From Apoda limacodes (lineage: Eukaryota; Arthropoda; Insecta; Lepidoptera; Limacodidae), in contig OX291544.1 in NCBI GenBank assembly GCA_946406115.1, positions 4,030,001 to 4,094,000 of the forward strand: a stretch of DNA of 64,000 nucleotides, in the 5' to 3' direction. The position numbers and the translations under genes were made by a program. Below, one piece after another: positions 36,424 through 47,305 of the stretch (position 1 is its first letter; each line of letters begins with the position of its first letter). Under the pieces are notes generated by a model. It searched no databases. It was not told where the DNA came from and saw only the letters and a list, made by a program, of their open reading frames with translations.

Positions 36424-37325
36424 GTGTGTGTCTGTCAATTGTCTGTCTGTCAGTTATTCATTACCTGTTTGCTCCAACATTACATTAATTTACAAACATT
36501 TATATTTATTTATTAATGAGGTTTATGTACAAAGAGCACATAAGTTATCTAGTGTCAGAAATCGTAACTTCGGTAGATTTGTCAAAATTCAAACATTTGT
36601 GTAAAAACACGTTATCATTATTTGATTTTCATCATAACCAGTTCCTCCTGTGATTTATTAATTTTTTCCTAATTAAAACAAAATGGGTATGATATATATT
36701 GGTGATTTGTATCATTTTTTTCTTAAATATATGTAGAGGAACGTTTTAGTGGATTTTTAATAACAGTACGTAAACATAAAGTAATTTAATGTTTAATATG
36801 TAAATCATTCAGAACATGTTTAGAAACAACAAATCGTTTATTTTACTTCATTTACAAAAAGAACACAATGCTCCACGTTGTCACTCTTAGGAATGCAGAT
36901 AAGAAACTTTATTTTCTCTTTCTAATATGGTTGAAATGAATTAGTTCGTATGAGAGGCAACGACAATCGTAATTGTTTTAGAACTTTGTTCCTATTGTTA
37001 TCTTGTTTGTTTTTGTGATTAAGCCAAGCACGAGTTGGACACCGAGCCGATCCCGCAAAAAATATGATTTGACTTCCAAATTATTAGTAATCATTTTAGT
37101 GATTAAGAGTTGTTTAGATTCATTCCTTCATTACCAGCCTGATACATCTAAGGGGAAAAGGGGTTTAAGTAGCTTTGTATGAACCATTGGCGTCGTTTAA
37201 TTTTAATATTTTTGTTATCATGTAATATGTAGTAGGGATTTAAATTAACATATCTGATTAGTGAGTTTTGCTATTAGTTATATCGGAGTGCCAAGATATT
37301 ACTACCTCAATACGAGAAACATATT

Positions 37326-37470
37326 AAATCAAATCAAATTAAATAATGTTATTCAAGTAGGTTTCTGAGAACACCTTTGAATCGTCAATAGAATCTATTA
37401 AACAATCTTAATTTCTACCTAAAAGAGCCCTCTTGGGCTTCTTTTTCTTTCTTACTTTACAATATGTTAC
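37326..37470. mobile_element. Fragment of a common lepidopteran interspersed repeat
   Basis: 'atgttattcaagtaggtttc' + 'tgagaacacctttgaatcgt' matches the widespread 'ttattcaagtagg ... cacttttgaatcgtca' repeat known from many moths and butterflies. The opposite end of the same family ('accggttcgg' ... 'gccggcaagaaactc') is seen at 60985-61055. Confidence 0.6.
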
Positions 37471-37545
37471 TCAGAAAAATGATTTACGAACTGATATTAA
37501 GCTTAACAATTGACAACACTGATATATATTTCTAAAGATAATTTA

Positions 37546-37742
37546 GCAGGCTTACTAAACCACCTTAGTTGCTGGAAGGAGTCTGTGAGCACTTCAGGCC
37601 GAAGATACCGTAGGAAACACGAATTTCTCGGGTTAAGATTTATATTTTACTCATAATGTTCACTAGAGCTGATTCAGCAGGCTCACAGAATCATTTAAGC
37701 TACTTGAGGAAGTCTTCAAGCACTCCAGGAAAAGGTATCTCT
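37546..37742. repeat. Diverged ~128-bp-spaced direct duplication
   Basis: 'agcaggcttactaaaccacc' ... 'gtctgtgagcacttcaggcc' ... 'gataccg' at 37546-37612 matches 'agcaggctcacagaatcatt' ... 'gtcttcaagcactccagg' ... 'ggtatct' at 37674-37738 at about 70%. Confidence 0.5.
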
Positions 37743-38269
37743 ATTTCAACAAAAAGAAACATTGAAAAATTATAGCGCATTGTACCCTGTTACGCAATTT
37801 GCTAAGCATGTTAAGCAATTGTTTAGTTAGTTTAGTTGATTTTTTTTTAAGGATTTTCGATTTGAGCCTTAACGAAAATTTCAACAGATACCATTCAAAT
37901 ATCACTTCCGGCTTAGACCCTGCTAATCACACATGTTAGCATAAACATGAGCACACTTCTTTTGTAACTGTTTCTCAAAGAAAGATTACATCATAAAGGG
38001 ATTCATTTTCCTTTATATTCCCTAGGGTTCCTATTTCCAGTTCTGAATTTTCGTCTGGCCTCTTTATTTACTCAGTTCTGAGGTTTTGTTACCCGTTGTA
38101 GTTATGTTTCTTTCTGAGCTATGCATGGTTTTAGAAATATTCTCATATCAACTCAACTTTTTATTCATATTGGTCGTAGTCGGTGTGACAATTTGTATAA
38201 CCATCAACAAATATCATCTGAGTAGCTATTAATCACACTTTCGTCAAGCCATTTTCGACCTGTATTTAT

Positions 38270-38640
38270 GTCGTAATTAACAAGAGTCTCTAAACGATAA
38301 TTTCGAGACCATCTTGAGACTCACTTACGCCCATCCGGTAATAAAACAAGTTGCCAGGTCTGGGTATTATCATGTAAAGATGCTTTCTTTAAAATTCTGA
38401 TCCTTAAACGTGCTGTTGCTGCTATAGGGTATTTGTCATAATCCCCGCGCTTGCCAAACTAGTTGGCTGTTAACACTGCTGGGCAGATTTCTTGTAGAAT
38501 AGTTATACCTTAGTTGGCTTATACGACACACACGGGAAGACATGAGTTGGTGGTAATTCTAAGACAGCCTTCATTTTTTTCGATCCACTCGTACTTCTTA
38601 AGTCCTACACATTGTAATTCGTAAATACAAACTAACATCA
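38270..38640. mobile_element. Putative interspersed repeat
   Basis: Words such as 'tttgtcataatccccgcgc', 'aacactgctgggcag', 'acacacacgggaagacatga' and 'gttggtggtaattctaag' are familiar to me from a dispersed moth repeat, and the stretch is more GC-rich than its flanks. No second copy lies in this window, so support is from memory of the family only. Confidence 0.35.
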
Positions 38641-39635
38641 ATGCCTACAAATCCACTATTAATTGACTATTAAACTACATTAATATAACTTGGGTTACCA
38701 ACCCCTCTGACGATCAAATAACTATTCACACTTAATAATTACCTTCACATAGATCTTTAATTTCATAAGTGTATGTATGTATGTTTTAGAGGATTGCAAA
38801 AATTGTTTTTTCAATGCACTTAGTATAGTCCAACCTAAACACAGTGTAAGTTTCATCCAAATCGATTCAGTAGTTTTTGAGATAGAGAGTTAAGTGTGTA
38901 ATGTCGTTGGCTTAGCAGTGTAATTATAAAACATGTCATTATGCATGTTGTTTCAATGTTTTCATGCAGTTAGCCTCTAGCTGAACAATATCGATGAATA
39001 TTTAAAAAAGTGGATTCATGAATCATTCATTGTAGATATTGATAGAGGAATTGTTACTAATAAACTTCAAAAGTATTATTTATTTAATTAATAACCCAAA
39101 GAAGGGAGAAATAAATGTTTTAACTTTTCAAAAATCTATAGTAAATATGATAACTATTTTTTTGTGGTCTATATTTTGTAATTGTAAATATATAACATTA
39201 AACCAAAATACATATAAAAAAAACTTGTCTGATACTAAAAATTGATAGCGAATCAAAAGTAATTCCATTATATACCTAAACAAGATATCCAGGAAATTTC
39301 TTGTTGGATGTACCACATTAGTTAGTACACCAAAGCCTTCGCAGCTGGTTGTTCGGCCAGCTACGTACTTACACAGTCACACTTGACCATTTTTGCGTGA
39401 GGCGTCATCGACTTGGCAACGCCGCACTTTTTTTCTGGGAATGACAGGAAAATAATAATAATTATCTATTGAACAAGTAACCTTTTGTTCATTCTACTTG
39501 GGTTGGATCCTGTGAAGGACGTGACAGACAAGTACAGACACAATATTATTATATTATAACCTAGTTTTGTAGTTAATATTTTTCAGATAAGTATTTATAA
39601 GAATAATTTATTTATTATTCTTATTCAGATTCAGG

Positions 39636-40029
39636 GAACTTACTATGAGTGTGCGTAGACGATACTCGCTAGTGAGTGTAGTCCACAACTTGTATGAAAA
39701 CTGCTATTTCTTATAGTGGGTACCTACCATGAGAGCGCATGCATAATACTTGCTAGCAAGTGTAGTACAGAACTTGTAAATAAACTGCTAGTTCTTATAG
39801 TATTCGGGGTATCTAACATAAAACCGCATGGATAATACTCGTTTGCAAGTGTAGTCCAGAACTTTTGTTATTTTTTTATACCACTAAGGAGGCAAAAAGC
39901 TCACGGTCTGTCTGATGGTAAGCGGTCACCGTAACCTATGGACGCTTACAACACCAGGGGTATCACCCGCGCGTTGACTTCCCCTTCAAAAATCTAATAA
40001 CTTGTATGAAAACTGCTAGTTCTTATAGG
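39636..40029. repeat. ~88-bp tandem repeat, three units, third interrupted
   Basis: Units start at about 39636, 39719 and 39806 and share 'gatactcgctagtgagtgta' / 'gtccacaacttgtatgaaaa' / 'ctgctagttcttatag'. The third unit is split after 'gtccagaactt' by a family B insertion and resumes at 39999 with 'aacttgtatgaaaactgc'. Confidence 0.8.
39865..39998 (+). mobile_element. Family B insertion with AACTT target duplication
   Basis: 134 bp starting 'ttgttatttttttatacc', with the core 'cacggtctgtctgatggtaa' and 'gcggtcaccgtaacctatgg'. AACTT occurs directly before (39860-39864) and after (39999-40003). The uninterrupted neighbouring repeat units confirm that AACTT is present once in the empty site. 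Confidence 0.85.
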
Positions 40030-40623
40030 CACAGTGTGAGAAGATGCACTGTACGAGGAGGTACAAGTGTTCATAGAAATCTTAACTACACACGCTAACA
40101 AGTAAGGCAAGTACACTGAAATAAAATTTATCATTTTTTTATGTTTTCGGTATAGGTCAGGAAACAATCATTGACGTAGGTGTTACCACCTAAAACTGAT
40201 TTATTTATCTCTATTTATTTATACACGAAATCACGGATTTCCGTTGTCTGCCCGTCCTAACAAAATGATTTATTTATCTAAATGAAATGTAAAGTATAAA
40301 ACGATAGAGGTTAGTTACTATTACAATAACTCAGTTGCTATAACCATAGAAAATAATTTTGCTTTTACAATTTATGTATTTACATTTAAAATGTTAGCGA
40401 GTGGCGTTTTCCTTATTCCTTATTACAGTTGTATCGTTCAAACTAGTTCTTAGGGTTTTTACTGAGTACAACTATTGCCAAATAAACAATAGAATAGAGA
40501 ACCTCCTCATTTTAAAGTTGGTTAAAAAACTGTTATTATGATTAGTATAGCTACACGTATCATGAGCAAAGTTGACAATATTTTATGAAATTTTTGACGT
40601 CGCTAAGGTTTCTTAACTTAAGA

Positions 40624-40989
40624 GCGTCTCGCAGCGTGCTTCATACAAACGAATTTCTCGCTTATTTTTGACGCAAATCAAACACCATGAAATTTCAATG
40701 GTCGTGCTCTAGGATTTAATATCTAGGTCTGTAGTATGCTAGTTTTATAATAAATTATTAAGTTTAAAAGCTATGCAGGATTCTAGTTTTTCCTACAAAT
40801 GATCTCGAATATAATTAAATGTTAGTAAAAACTTTTTTCAGGATTCTGGAAAACCTATTATAAACCTATATTATGTCTGTACATAGATATTCAGATTGAG
40901 ATCATTTCAAATCAAATTTAACAGTATTTAATTAGTAAATATCCAAAACAAGTAGGTAATTCTTTTGTATGAAACACACTGCGAGGCGC
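40624..40989. mobile_element. Small inverted-repeat element (366 bp)
   Basis: The left end GCGTCTCGCAGCGTGCTTCA + 'tacaaa' is the near complement of the right end at 40963-40989 ('tttgtatgaaacacactgcg' + 'aggcgc'). Part of the interior ('cttatttttgac', 'ttctagtttttc.tacaaat') recurs at 43020-43260. This points to a MITE-like family. Confidence 0.55.
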
Positions 40990-40999
40990 CGCAAATCGT

Positions 41000-43900
41000 A
41001 TCCCCTTAACTAATTGAATTTACTTACCCGATACGCATTATCTATAAACGGACCATTACTTAAGTACATTATTTGACTAAACACAAAACAATCTTGTAAA
41101 TGCAACGATAACGACTGAACAAACTAACCACTATTGTATTGACGTGTATGTCGCCGACAAAGTCCACGAGCAATACCGGTAAATCAATAAATAAAAAGAT
41201 TAGTTTGTATGTATGAGGAAGTTAAAAACATGGCGTCGCTGTGATATGCGAATTAAAGTTATAAAAAACTTGTATAAATAATTTCGGTGGTACATTGAGG
41301 GTTCTGTACTTTGATTAAAAAAAGGTCAAAAGCATGTCGAGCAACGTTTGGTGTGTGCGGGGAACTTTAGCCAATAGTTTCCGTTCTTACTACATAATTT
41401 AAGTCTTCAGTCTTAAGTCAAAGTCACGTTAATTTCTAAATGAAAGTCATTGGTAATTAGTTTATTTGCTATTATTTGGAGTTTTTGAAGCTTAACACCG
41501 TCGAAAGTCATATCATGAATGACCGACAGCTGAATATTTAAAGTTGAAAAATTAATTTTGAAAAACTATCTTAAAAACCTCACAATGATTATTATAAATT
41601 CTATATAAACGACACCAATTTACATTTAGGGAATGTATGAATAATACTTATGTTATGTATACATACATACATGCATACATACGTATGGATATCGTCACTG
41701 TTCCTATGTCCCGAATCCAACAGCGGATATCTCAACAAGCGCCGAGATAAACACTTACCTACATCATAATGTAGGTGATATTCTCACCAACTACTTTAGT
41801 CCTGCGATCGTCGCCATACTGCTTCTGAGTATTTCTTTTTATTTCTGTGTATTTGGACTAAGGTGGCTTTGTAGGCAGCCTTTACCTTGTTAAGGTGTTA
41901 TCACAGATTTGTAACAAATATAAGAAGCTAGGCATGTGCCCAATTTTAGCACTGTACCGAATGGCTGTGTGTGTCGTCATATATACGAAATAATGGAATT
42001 ATTATAGCAAAATTATAAGAGTTCTTTATTTGACAACAGAACCCTAAAACGGCTAAGTATCTCATAAAATGTAACTTTTAATAAACAGTGACATAAATTC
42101 TCGTAGAATTTTAGTAGTGAAGTGTAGATGTAATTAAGTAAACAAAATCTATAGAACTATAGCCAATAATATATTCTATTCATGCGGAGTCAGTATAATA
42201 TTAAAAATTCTTATTCTTGAGTTACACAAAGTTCTGTATTATCGTCTAGAAAAATATTATTATTGATGTATCCTTAATCATTTTTGGTACTTACCTTCTG
42301 GTTTGTATTTCGGACAGGACCCGATGCGCAGTCACACCTTCGCATTATGCACATGAAGACCTTTTTTACTTGAATCTTTAAATTTTTTTCCGCTCGGGAT
42401 TTCTATTTTGTGTGTTTTTCATTTTTTTTCATCTATAAATTTGTGAGAACAGATGTAAAAAATCATCTTCGCAGCAGCATCACCTATGGCCCTGCCATAT
42501 ATGATCAAGCTGGTGCTCATTGGCCGAAACTGGAATTAGCTAATATATAACGTCATGTGGAACTTTTAAAACACTTACTCGCCTAAAAATGATTAAAGTA
42601 GTTTTGGAGACGAGAAATAATTTCAGTTTTTTAAAAAAAGAAAACATATGAAAATATGGGTATTATACAATACAGCCAAATATACCTACATAAGTTCGAA
42701 ATGGGAACTAAAATTTTCATATTTTGTGTCAGCAACAGACTGATATAAGCATTATATTTTAACGAGCTCGAACTAATTTTTCTTTTGTAGTAAATTTATG
42801 TATATGTTAAATTAAATCATTAAAAATTATAAATTTTATTGAGATATTTCGCCTTCTAAGCGTCTGGAGAAATAAATGTATTTTGTATTGTTATAAAGTA
42901 TTGTTTTAAAAATTCACGGTTAATATACACAATGTTTCCTCGGCTTATCACGGTAAGAACCCCTTATAACATTATGTTTAAAAACCGAAGTGTTTTGGAA
43001 GTTAAAAATCCAATGTTCTGTTATTTCTGAAGAAACTCGTAGTGAGAGAATACAAACTAACGTGCTTCATACAAACTAATACCTACAGTTACTTAAAACA
43101 GTCACTTATTTTTGACACTTACTTATCAAACACAACTAAAATTTTGTATACATTTTTAAGGAATAAGATCTGCAGTTTTCTATTATATTTGACTGGTTTA
43201 AAGTTATAGAGGAGTCTAGTTTTTCATACAAATAGTCTCTATTAAGATCTTCAGATAATAATAACATTTTTGTATTCTCTTAACGGATTGTCAAAGGCCA
43301 TAACACTGTGGCTGTGGTGTAGTTAAACTTTAGCTACGAAGTTGTAACTTTTTGGGTCGTCCTTGAATTTAACGATTAACAACTTTTCTAATAATAATCA
43401 CCCTCAGTTGTTCTTCGATGTTGCGAAAAGACAATTATTCCATGAATATAGAAAGAACTGCTACAGATTTTATTATCTTTTTGAAACACGTTTAACGTTT
43501 TCATCTGTTAACAAATTTCGACAATAGATTTAAGTCTTAAGTCCATATAATTAAGAAGGAGAATCCTTTTTAAACAGATAACAATATGGCATCTGCTCTT
43601 TTTGGTTCTTGCGAAGGACACAATACGGCTTTAACAATGGTTTTTCTTTAGAAGTCGCCGATCCGACGCTGACTGAACCTTTTTTGTAAGAATATTTTCT
43701 ACCTGAGTTTAAAGTTTCACCAAATATTCACCAGATACTTAGATTAATTCTTACGTAGAGAAAATGGTTAATATTCACTAAGCCTTTATTCTTTGCTATC
43801 TTCGTAAGTGGTAAATAAATATGGTTATTTAATTATAGCTTATAAGCATTACTTAGTCAATTATTAAAAAAAAAAAATTTTTTTCATTTGTAAGTTCATT

Positions 43901-44260
43901 CCAACCCTACTTGGCGTAGTAACTGCATTTTCAGATTTTCGACCTTTATTTTATACGTCATTTCCAAAATTTAATTAATAAATTATATTTATATTTTTAC
44001 CGCATCTAGTGGACAAGCAATAAAACTATTTATTACATAAAAAAGTGATTTAAAAAATTAAATCGACTTCAGAACTGTAGTTTATTTAATAAATAACCTA
44101 AAACCTAAACGGCTATGGCATACCCTACGTGCCGTTTTGACCAATGTAGAAGACATATTAGACCAGTGAAGCATACAAAGAGACAAAGTTGCACGTTCGA
44201 CAGTTTCCACATAATTAAGGTTTGAACTAGTTCTTTCTTTGCACGTCAAAAAGTGTACAC
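41000..44260. other. Sparse interval
   Basis: 43020-43260 is a diverged relative of 40610-40840 ('acgtgcttcatacaaacta', 'cacttatttttgac', 'gagtctagtttttcatacaa'). 41658-41685 is a short (CATA)n run. The rest has no recognisable gene or element. Confidence 0.4.
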
Positions 44261-44267
44261 AGGGACT

Positions 44268-44417
44268 TTATTGGGAACAGTCTCGAGCTATTCGAACCCT
44301 GAAATTCGAGAGAAAAATGTATGAAAGTACATTTACAGGTTTCGAGATGTAAGTCAGGCTTCTATACATTTTTCTCTCGAATTCCAGAGTCCGAATAGCT
44401 CGAGACTGTTCTCAATA
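44268..44417. mobile_element. 150-bp hairpin element
   Basis: Arms 44268-44322 and 44364-44417 are reverse complements over about 54 bp with few mismatches (left arm 'gggaacagtctcgagctatt' + 'cga', ending 'ttcgagagaaaaatgtat'). The loop is about 41 bp. It is a foldback MITE or could be transcribed as a long hairpin. Confidence 0.75.
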
Positions 44418-44754
44418 ACCTCCCAGGACTGTAACAAAATTAATCAAATTCTTACAAACTTAACTCGTTTGGTTATATCATCACCTTAAACGAGTGGTAA
44501 TAATAGAATTAATCAAAAATCCCAAAAAACCAAAGTTTACCTCAAAGTACATACTACGACTTTTCAAGAAATACCTAAGAACGATAAACCAAAGTTAATT
44601 TGTATGCAGGAGTAGAATAGAGTGGGAAACCAGTAAACAGTTCTGTTTTATAACGACTATCAAAAGCAGCTCTATTAGAACCTTACCAAATTTGGTCAAG
44701 CAAGAAGGGTAGGTAACTTAACTCGGTGAAGGTGAGCGTTATGCGTATTGCAAG

Positions 44755-45210
44755 TAGGGTTACCATATCTCAGGATTTGTCCTGAAATCTCAGGATTTTT
44801 ACACTCTTCGCAGGATTACGGCCTTATTACGGAAATCTCAGGATTACGGCATGATTTATGAAATCTCAGAATTTTTAATAAAATAGAGAATATTTTTAAA
44901 ATCTTTTCATTAGAAAGTTACAAAAACAGAAAAATTATCTTATTTATACATATAGAAACCCATTAGAAAAATAGTTTTACTTTGGTCATGTTTATTGCAC
45001 AAATAAAATCAACATTTATTTATCTATCAACTACTTAATCAGTTTTATCATATTTATTTTGCGATGATACTTTGTTAAGAAAGCTTTTTTTTTTAAATCT
45101 AGTTTTATAAGCTGCTTGTGCATATGCAAAATTGTTACAAATTCTCAGGATTTTTTGAAGGAAATCAGGCATTTTCTCCTGACTTTGAAATTTTTCATCT
45201 GGTAACCCTA
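44755..45210. mobile_element. 456-bp hAT-type MITE
   Basis: Ends are TAGGGTTACCA at left and the exact complement TGGTAACCCTA at right. The flanks carry ATTGCAAG (44747-44754) and ATTGCAAT (45211-45218), a 7-of-8 match, as expected of hAT insertion. Subterminal zones repeat 'aatctcaggattt'. The end sequence and the 'gg(a)..tTGTCC.g' subterminal palindrome resemble the hAT element at 48497-50739, so that family may have mobilised it. It has no coding capacity; a minus-strand open frame crosses its right edge and is not meaningful. Confidence 0.8.
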
Positions 45211-45270
45211 ATTGCAATTTGCAAAAAACTTGAATATAAACTGCAATCGTTTGCAAAAAATTAAGTCGTG

Positions 45271-45541
45271 AAAAATTAAAACACCGCCAACGTAATATTA
45301 ACCTAGCCAAAGTTCAAAAATTGGCGGCCACAACGGAACTAGGGGGATTATTTGGAGCCAATTTGTTACGCTATTAAACAATTTGTAGCGTGTGCCAGTT
45401 AAGAAATAATAAAAATACCGCTAGCGTAAATATTAACGGGAACCATAGGTCAAAAATTGACGGTTGACAACGGGACTAAGGAAATAGTTTGTAGCCCATT
45501 TGCAGCCAATTTGTTACGCCGTTGAAATAATTTTAGTCTAT
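45271..45541. repeat. Diverged tandem pair, repeat F
   Basis: Two units (about 45271-45400 and 45401-45535) share 'acaccgccaacgtaatatta', 'tcaaaaattggcgg', 'caacggaacta' and 'gccaatttgttacg'. A third unit lies inverted at 47112-47206. The sequence after the foldback element ('atgtgccagttataaaa' at 46254) matches 'gtgtgccagttaagaaa' at 45390, so the array continued before the foldback inserted. Confidence 0.65.
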
Positions 45542-46238
45542 GAGCCCACGACGATAAACCTAGTTCGATAAGGCTATCAGATGATATATATTGATGTAAA
45601 TAGTCACGTCGTCAATGGGGAAACACGAAAAGGCGATGCTGCAGGATAGAAACCTGGCAACGCTAGCAAAAAAAGTTCAAAAATTTATGATTTATGATTT
45701 GATTTCGTTTGTTCCTTTTAACACGAGAGGAGAGGACTGTACGATAATGCAGTGCTGCGAGACCCCTGATTGGCATGATAAGCGACGCCTCGTAAGTACT
45801 TAAGCAGGTATCGTATATGATCGATCCCCTCAAAAAATCCAAAGTTCGTCTGAAAGATCATGAATTTCTGTGTACGAAAAACGACTGCTGCATTTACCAA
45901 ACAGTGGAAAAACTGGTTTCTGCAGCGATTGAAGGTCGCTCTCCACGCAGCTGGATTCGGCATTTCAATTTAGTTTTGTCAGTAATCACTCGGTTCCTTA
46001 TGTTGAAGAGCACTGCATTATCATATAGTCTTATCCCTCTCCTGTTACAATGAACAAACGAAACTTGGGAGTCAACATACTAGAAATGGGTTTTTTTTTA
46101 ATTTTTTTAATAGCTTTGCCAGGTTTTTTGCACTGCAGCATCGCCATTTTGTGTTCCCCCCATTAGTGATGTGACTAATTATATATATATATATAAAATC
46201 TGGTAGTCTTATCGAACTAGGTTTAGTGTCGTGGGCTC
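45542..46238. mobile_element. 697-bp foldback element with ~220-bp arms
   Basis: Left arm 45542-45756 and right arm 46009-46238 are reverse complements with scattered mismatches (outer ends GAGCCCACGACGATAAACCT and AGGTTTAGTGTCGTGGGCTC; inner 'ggcgatgctgcag' and 'tttcgtttgttc'). The loop, 45757-46008, is GC-richer than the surroundings and holds a plus-strand frame open from 45817 through the loop (contains KVRLKDHEFLCTKNDCCIYQ and TVEKLVSAAIEGRSPRSW). I do not recognise that frame. No target duplication was found. Confidence 0.7.
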
Positions 46239-46565
46239 CGCTAATATTTGCATTATGTGCCAGTTATAAAAAAAAATCTGTTTTTTTTTAAACTTACATA
46301 TAATATGTAGGTCTACAGAGATAAATAATATCGGTTCAGCCAAAAGGATGTCAATATTAAATAAAGATTTTCCGACTAGTCTATATTCTTTATTTGTATT
46401 TTATCATTCGTTTTTTATTTGTATATAATATAATAGCTTTCTCACACTTAATGCGTGACGTATTAAATGGATGGCCCATTAGAATATCAAGTTTAATATC
46501 TGTTTTTTAATGTCAAGTACTTTCGCCAGCGCAACAAATTAGCAGATATCTAATTATATCTATAT

Positions 46566-46800
46566 AATAAATAAATACGGGTGGACAGACACCGCCATCT
46601 GGTCCTTAGTAAAGTAAAGCTTGTGCTACAACAAATATATAAATACTTTTGTTTGTAAATACATGCATAACATAAATACAAATAAGAAAACCCAGACTAA
46701 AGATAAATAAAAATATTTATATAAATGGCGGAAATCGAACCCGCGCCCTCTGCGCGGCAGCCCGTCGTTCAACCATCTGGGCTGGAATTGCTGGAAATTT
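46566..46800 (-). mobile_element. tRNA-derived SINE
   Basis: On the minus strand the head reads 'agcccagatggttgaacgac' + 'gggctgccgcgcagagggcg' + 'cgggttcgatttccgcc', with a B-box-like GGTTCGATTTCC. The 3' part carries 'ttagtctgggttttctta' and 'ctaaggaccagatggcggtg' and ends in an AT-rich TATTTATTTATT tail. This order of parts is that of a common lepidopteran SINE family. Confidence 0.7.
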
Positions 46801-47111
46801 GAAGATAATATCATTTTCGAGTCGGCTCGCAAAATCACGCACAGTCAACATTTAAATATATTTTTCGTCACTCTTGCTCATAAACAGTGTTATTCCCATA
46901 ACGTGCTGCAGGCAAAGTGGGTGCTTAGTCCTTAATTACCACTACGGGCGGTAATGATTGGTCTAGGTGTGATTGTATATGATATGCAGGTGTTTACAAA
47001 AAAAAGAGTAATATAATGTACATATTTGTATCCGTTCTCTGGTATCCATAACACATTTGCTTACTTTCGGGCTAGACGGCCTTATATTTATTATTTATTT
47101 ATATTTTAATT

Positions 47112-47206
47112 GGCTAAAAATTATCCCCCTAGTCCTGTGTGTCCCGCCAATTTTTTTGGCTTTTGGTCCCCGCTAGATTAATATTACGCTGGCGGTGTTT
47201 AAATTT
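47112..47206 (-). repeat. Repeat F, inverted copy
   Basis: The complement reads 'aaacaccgccagcgtaatat' ... 'ggactagggggataattttt', matching 45280-45350. Confidence 0.65.
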
Positions 47207-47305
47207 TTTCCACACTGTGCAAGAACCAAGCCATCAAGTACACAACATCTATACAAATATGTATACACATACATACCCGTACGTATCTACGCGTAATTTG
47301 TCTAC
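47207..47305 (-). mobile_element. Interspersed repeat C fragment
   Basis: 'gcaagaaccaagccatcaag' + 'tacacaacatctat' is the complement of 5560-5610. It directly abuts the inverted repeat F copy. Confidence 0.55.

Larger units (their letters stand above)
33246..36513. repeat. Tandem duplication, copy 2 (3268 bp)
   Basis: Head-to-tail copy of 29978-33245. Unique sequence resumes at about 36514 ('tgaggtttatgtac'). The near identity means either a very recent duplication or an assembly artefact such as unresolved haplotypes. Confidence 0.97.

Noticed and set aside
45035..45310. 91-residue minus-strand open frame
   Set aside because: It straddles the right end of the hAT MITE and repeat F, so it is a chance frame across an insertion junction.
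45817..46053. Bacterial gene insertion in the foldback loop
   Set aside because: Codon use looks unusual, but I recognise no bacterial protein, and the frame is short and enclosed by transposon arms; kept only as a question.
46566..46800. Genuine tRNA gene
   Set aside because: Only a B-box-like head is present, joined to a SINE body and tail; the cloverleaf is not intact.
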